From JANXLS01 sp038227045 (GTDB lineage: Bacteria > Planctomycetota > SZUA-567 > H5-PLA8), in NCBI GenBank assembly GCA_038227045.1, contig JBBRQD010000030.1, positions 1 to 53,763 of the forward strand: a stretch of DNA of 53,763 nt. Direction: 5' to 3'. Positions 49,966 through 53,763 of this stretch are shown one piece after another. Position numbers and translations under genes: made by a program. The first letter of the stretch is position 1. Every line of letters starts with the position of its first letter. The notes beneath the pieces were generated by a model. The model saw nothing but the letters and a program-made list of their open reading frames with translations, was not told the origin of the DNA and did no database searches.

Positions 49966-52900
49966 ATGCTTGAAAAAACCGAACGCACACCGCCGTCTGG
50001 CCATCACGGACTCACGGATGTCGAGATAGCGGCCAGCCGCGCGCGGCACGGCGCCAACGTACTCACACCCCCAAAACGAACACCGTGGTGGAAACTCTAT
50101 CTCGAAAAGTTCGACGACCCGGTCATTCGCATTTTGATTGCCGCCGCGGCCGTCGCCATCGCCGCGGGAGCCGTCGATGGCACTTACATCGAGGGAGCCG
50201 GAATCCTGTGTGCCATTCTGCTGTCCACTGCGCTGGCATTCGTCAACGAATATAAAGCCGCAAAAGAATTCGATTTGCTCGACCGCTCCAGCGACGAAAC
50301 GGCGGTGCGTGTCGTGCGTAACGGGCAGCACGCGAGTGTGACGCGCCGGGATATCGTCGTCGGGGACATCGTCATTGTCGAATCCGGCCAGGAGGTTCCC
50401 GCGGACGGCGACGCACTGGAGGCCGTCAATCTCCTTGTTGACGAATCGCGTCTGACCGGCGAGTCGGAGCCTGTGGCAAAATTCGCGCGGCCGGACGGCA
50501 ATTCCGCACAGCCCAAAGCGATTTCGTCCGGCGAGGCTATTGCGCCGCACGGCAATCGCGACGAAGACAGCGCCTACCCGTTCCATCGGCTGATGCGTGG
50601 AACGATCGTGGCCGAAGGCTTTGGCACGATGCGTGTCTCGGACGTGGGCGACCAGAGCGAAGCCGGACGCACCGCCCGCGCGGCGACGGAAGAGGCCACG
50701 GATGTGACGCCGCTGAGCCGTCAGCTCGAAAGACTCGCGCGTGTCATTGGCGTGGCAGGTTTCGCAGCGGCCGCGTTGCTTTTTGCGCTATTGGTTTTTC
50801 GTGGAATTCGGTCCAACGAACTGCGCCTTGTGCCGGAGCAATGGCGCTTCGCGCTGTTGGTGTTCGCCAGCGCTCTAACCGCCATGATCCCCATCTGGCT
50901 GCCGATTGTGTACGACGCGATGGATATAATAGGGGTCAAGTCCCAGCGTCCCGCGTGGCTGCGCACGCGCGGCGTCAATGCGTTTTGGATCCCGCTGGCG
51001 GCAGGCGTGACCGTGTTCGGGCTGGGCTATCTCATCTTCCGCTATTTCGAGATGTTGCCCCAAGCACCAACTCGTTTGATGCCATCCAGGGAAGCGCACG
51101 AATTCCTGAAACTCTTCATGGTCGCCGTGACGGTCGTGGTGGTCGCCGTTCCGGAAGGTCTTGCCATGAGCGTCACGTTGTGCTTGTCGTACAGCGTCCG
51201 GCGCATGGCCGCGGCGCACAATCTCGTTCGCCGCATGCACGCCTGCGAGACGATCGGCGCGGCCACGGTCATCTGCACTGACAAGACCGGCACCCTGACG
51301 CTCAACGAAATGCACGTGCGCGAAGCCGATTTCGCGGTCTTGAACGCCGAACTCAAGAAGAACGGAGCCAAGCCGCCAGAGCAACGGGAGGGGCCGCACC
51401 CGGCGCGAAATCTGATCTTTCAAGCCATCGCGTCCAACAGCACCGCCGACCTCGGAGCCAAAGACGCGGCGCGGCGCGTACTCGGCAATCCTACAGAAGG
51501 CGCACTGCTGCTGTGGATCGAGGAATTGGGCGGATCGTACAGCGGGCTGCGTGCGACAAACAAAGTCGTCGAGCGCCTGGCATTCTCCACCGAACATAAA
51601 TTCATGTGCTCCCTGCTCGAATCCGCGCCATTAAAAGGGGCGACCGAGAGGACAGCGCCGGCACGACGCGTGCTGCATATTAAAGGCGCGCCCGAAGTCG
51701 TGCTCGACCGCTGCGCGCGAGTTCTGACCGAATGCGGGCCGGAACCCGTTGTTCATTGGCGTAAAAAAATCGAGGAAAAACTGCAGAGCTTTCAAGACCG
51801 GGGCATGAGAACTCTTGGTTTCGCGTTCAAAGATTGCGGACTGACAATTGCCGACATAAACTTGCCGCTTACTGACGTGCGCGGCTCTGAAAAAGAGGGC
51901 GTCTCGAACGATCTCAAGGAAGCCGCCAATGGGCTGATCTGGCTGGGATTCGTGGCGATTCAAGATCCCGTGCGCCCGGAAGCGCCCGCGGCCATTCAGG
52001 CATGTCGAGACGCCGGAATTGCCGTGAAAATCGTGACCGGCGACAACGTCAACACCGCGCGTGAAATCGCGCGCCAAGTCGGCCTATGGAGCGATGGCGA
52101 GTCGAGCGGCGCGCTGGTCAGCGGCCCGGATTTCGCAGCGATGTCCGACGACCAAGCGCTCGCCGCGGGCCAGCGTCTCACAATTCTGGCGCGTTCGAGT
52201 CCGCACGACAAGCTGCGGCTGGTCAAATTGCTTAAGGGGGCCGGGCACGTTGTCGCTGTCACCGGCGACGGCACCAACGACGCCCCCGCGCTCAATTACG
52301 CCAGCGTGGGGCTTTCAATGGGCAAGAGCGGCACGGCCAGCGCCCGCGAAGCCAGCGATATTGTGCTGCTCGACGACTCCTTTAACAGCATCGTCGATGC
52401 CATCAAATGGGGCCGCTCGCTGTACGAAAACATCCAGCGCTTCCTCGTCTTTCAATTGACGATCAACGCCGCCGCCCTGGGGCTGATGCTGCTGGGGCCG
52501 TTCGCCGGAGTCAAACTGCCGCTCACTGTGACGCAAATGCTGTGGATCAACATCATCATGGATACGCTGGCCGCGCTGGCCCTGGCATCGGAACCAGCTC
52601 ACGCCGGCGTCCTGGACCGCCCGCCGCGCGCCAGGGACGCGTTCATTATCACGCCCGCAATGGCGCTCAACATCCTGGGTACCGCGGGCATTTTTCTAGC
52701 CGCGCTGCTTGGCTTGATCTTTTACTTCAAGCGCGACAACGTATTCAGCGTGCGCGAATCGACGATCGTCTTCAGCGTCCTGGTGTTGCTGCAATTCTGG
52801 AATCTCTTCAACGCCCGTTCCTTCGGAAGGACCGCCTCGGCATTGAAAGGCATCGTCAAGAACAAAGGATTTATCGGAGTCGCAGCCGCAATCCTGCTGG

Positions 52901-53058
52901 GGCAATTTCTAATCGTCCAATTCGGAGGAGCACTCTTTCGGACGCAGCCGCTTGAATTCATGGATTGGTTGAAGTTGCTTTTGGGGACGTCGATTGTTCT
53001 GGTGCTGGGGGAATTGCGGCGGTGGGTAACGCGGGTTTCGAAGGCTTCAGCAAGTTGA
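49966..53058 (+). CDS. P-type cation-transporting ATPase (Ca2+-type, P2)
   Basis: A 1030-residue P-type ATPase, normal for the P2 family. Actuator TGES (164-167); phosphorylated Asp439 in DKTGTLT; TGDN and VVAVTGDGTNDAPALNYA (about 767) in the P domain; transmembrane segment VPEGLAMSVTLCLSYS, where the Ca2+-pump motif PEGLP has Ala. Eight to ten membrane helices. It moves a cation, most likely Ca2+ or Mn2+, out of the cytoplasm; the substrate is inferred. Odd feature: residues 633-641 (LPLTDVRGS) come from an exact 25-base copy of an intergenic palindrome arm. The ATG at 49966 gives MLEKTERTPPSGHHGLTDVE; no strong ribosome site. Confidence 0.93.
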   Translation: MLEKTERTPPSGHHGLTDVEIAASRARHGANVLTPPKRTPWWKLYLEKFDDPVIRILIAAAAVAIAAGAVDGTYIEGAGILCAILLSTALAFVNEYKAAKEFDLLDRSSDETAVRVVRNGQHASVTRRDIVVGDIVIVESGQEVPADGDALEAVNLLVDESRLTGESEPVAKFARPDGNSAQPKAISSGEAIAPHGNRDEDSAYPFHRLMRGTIVAEGFGTMRVSDVGDQSEAGRTARAATEEATDVTPLSRQLERLARVIGVAGFAAAALLFALLVFRGIRSNELRLVPEQWRFALLVFASALTAMIPIWLPIVYDAMDIIGVKSQRPAWLRTRGVNAFWIPLAAGVTVFGLGYLIFRYFEMLPQAPTRLMPSREAHEFLKLFMVAVTVVVVAVPEGLAMSVTLCLSYSVRRMAAAHNLVRRMHACETIGAATVICTDKTGTLTLNEMHVREADFAVLNAELKKNGAKPPEQREGPHPARNLIFQAIASNSTADLGAKDAARRVLGNPTEGALLLWIEELGGSYSGLRATNKVVERLAFSTEHKFMCSLLESAPLKGATERTAPARRVLHIKGAPEVVLDRCARVLTECGPEPVVHWRKKIEEKLQSFQDRGMRTLGFAFKDCGLTIADINLPLTDVRGSEKEGVSNDLKEAANGLIWLGFVAIQDPVRPEAPAAIQACRDAGIAVKIVTGDNVNTAREIARQVGLWSDGESSGALVSGPDFAAMSDDQALAAGQRLTILARSSPHDKLRLVKLLKGAGHVVAVTGDGTNDAPALNYASVGLSMGKSGTASAREASDIVLLDDSFNSIVDAIKWGRSLYENIQRFLVFQLTINAAALGLMLLGPFAGVKLPLTVTQMLWINIIMDTLAALALASEPAHAGVLDRPPRARDAFIITPAMALNILGTAGIFLAALLGLIFYFKRDNVFSVRESTIVFSVLVLLQFWNLFNARSFGRTASALKGIVKNKGFIGVAAAILLGQFLIVQFGGALFRTQPLEFMDWLKLLLGTSIVLVLGELRRWVTRVSKASAS
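51864..51888 (+). repeat. copy of the REP-like palindrome arm inside the ATPase gene
   Basis: These 25 bases are identical to 47901-47925. Here they encode PLTDVRGS in frame, between the FKDCGL and KEAANGLIWLGFVAIQDPVRP segments, in the linker before the conserved hinge. Only one arm is present. Confidence 0.9.
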
Positions 53059-53493
53059 TACTCGCAACAAAGACTTTCCAAAATCGCTGATCATGAAGAT
53101 AGAACATGCGTTCTTATTCATCTCTGCGCGCATTCCGCCACAACCCCAAGTCCGACCGCACCTTCAAACCTGCACATAGTGACAATCGAATGCCGGAAAC
53201 GTGAGCCCATTTCCGCGAGATAAACTGCACAATGTTCCCAAGCCCCAAAAAGGCTAACGTTTTCTATTACAAAAAGTGCACAAGTGGCGTAATCCAGAAC
53301 TCCAAGTCGGTACAGCCGAACTTTATCTTTACACAAGTTACACTACGTGCATAATCTTGACCTAAAATTATATAATATATCAAAGAGCCGAGACAAACTA
53401 TTACCCTTATATTAGACGTATGAACACCCGATTTTATTCCAAAAATCTGAAAAAAATATAATCGTTCGAACCCGGCAACTCCGGGACAGACGG
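53059..53493. other. AT-rich non-coding region
   Basis: No credible gene. Bases 53340-53465 are markedly AT-rich (TATATAATATAT-type sequence near 53364-53385), unlike the rest of the window. A small dyad (CCCGG CAACT CCGGG) lies at 53471-53485. The change in composition leads up to the transposase fragment and suggests acquired DNA. Confidence 0.5.
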
Positions 53494-53575
53494 GAATGGC
53501 ACATAGTTAAGGACGATGCACACGTGCAATGCGTGGGAGCGGAGTCGCCAAAAGCGGCTTAACTATGCGCCATTC
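53494..53575. repeat. 18-bp inverted repeat with internal hairpin
   Basis: Bases 53494-53511 pair with 53558-53575 (17 of 18). Inside, AGTCGC and GCGGCT (53543-53548, 53554-53559) can form a small stem. It overlaps the start of the reading frame leading into the transposase fragment. Confidence 0.6.
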
Positions 53576-53763
53576 GTGCGCGTCCCTAATACTCCTAATA
53601 CTCCTAATACTCCTAATACTCCCGAACGTCACGGCACCACAACTTTGTTTGCCGCATACAATGTATTTAATGGAATTGTGATCGGCAGCTGCATGCCCCA
53701 GCATCGTCACCAGGAGTTTCTGAAATTTCTGAAGCAGATCGACGGCGAGACGAATCCGACAAA
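53516..53763 (+). mobile_element. IS630-type transposase fragment, cut by the window edge
   Basis: From 53624 the frame reads ERHGTTTLFAAYNVFNG, then IVIGSCMPQHRHQEFLKF and LKQIDGETNP, the middle of an IS630/DDE transposase. In that family this block is normally preceded by a helix-turn-helix domain and the first catalytic Asp; here it is preceded by PNTPNTPNTPNTP from a tandem repeat, then an unrelated stretch back to an ATG at 53516. It is therefore a truncated or rearranged copy, and the 3' part lies outside the window. Confidence 0.75.
53587..53622. repeat. four tandem copies of TAATACTCC
   Basis: Four perfect 9-base copies (53587-53622), encoding repeated PNT in the transposase frame, at the point where similarity to IS630 begins. 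Confidence 0.85.

Noticed and set aside
53118..53336. 72-codon minus-strand frame after the ATPase
   Set aside because: No ribosome site and no family resemblance.
53455..53490. tRNA T-arm-like sequence (GTTCGAACCC)
   Set aside because: No acceptor, D or anticodon stems fit around it; the CCGGG pairing is a separate small dyad.

Overview
The window (about 54 kb, moderately high G+C) looks like a chromosomal segment of a Gram-negative bacterium of the Planctomycetota or a neighbouring PVC-type lineage. This is inferred from content, not from a marker phylogeny: a DUF1080 (3-keto-disaccharide hydrolase) protein, two secreted PQQ-type beta-propeller proteins, very large membrane-anchored Ser/Thr kinases, an ECF sigma factor next to a giant FecR-like protein, OpcA beside Zwf, MiaE, and OprO/P-like outer-membrane porins. 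Housekeeping genes (ffh-rpsP-trmD-rplS, ybaB-recR, zwf-opcA, etfBA, pckA) lie among envelope and signalling genes. No rRNA, tRNA, CRISPR array or complete mobile element was found.

Layout. 1-6.4 kb: a frameshifted secreted helical-repeat protein, an ECF sigma factor with its FecR-like partner, and a small secreted Tyr/Gly-rich protein behind a sigma-54-like promoter. 6.4-12.7 kb: a PilZ-MshEN-PilZ protein (probable cyclic-di-GMP receptor), a double pseudo-HtrA followed by an intact HtrA, and a group-1 glycosyltransferase. 12.9-16.2 kb: a secreted protein, the DUF1080 protein and a PQQ-like propeller. 16.2-22.2 kb: recR, ybaB, a membrane protein, a cupredoxin protein, a discoidin-like protein, and a desaturase plus metallo-beta-lactamase-fold pair. 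22.3-27.6 kb: ffh, rpsP, trmD, rplS (no rimM), a membrane protein and a serine hydrolase. 27.6-39 kb: pckA, two envelope proteins with low-complexity segments, miaE, etfB-etfA, a small membrane protein, a second PQQ propeller, opcA and zwf. 39.4-49.6 kb: two transmembrane Ser/Thr kinases alternating with two paralogous porins. 50-53 kb: a P-type cation ATPase. 53.1-53.8 kb: non-coding, AT-rich DNA ending in a piece of an IS630-type transposase cut by the window edge.

Central metabolism is represented by PEP carboxykinase (gluconeogenic or anaplerotic), Zwf/OpcA (NADPH from glucose 6-phosphate) and ETF (electron transfer to quinone). The envelope set (kinases, porins, HtrA proteins, ECF/FecR, secreted propellers) suggests a cell that senses and remodels its periplasm and outer membrane.

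The most striking non-genic signal is the density of inverted repeats between genes: at least eleven. They include a perfect 43-base inverted repeat bounding a 229-base element, several elements whose arms can fold locally or pair over a distance, a tandem hairpin pair with two compensatory base-pair changes, and a 26-base palindrome. One 25-base arm of that palindrome recurs exactly and in frame inside the P-type ATPase gene, so a REP-like sequence appears to have entered a coding region.
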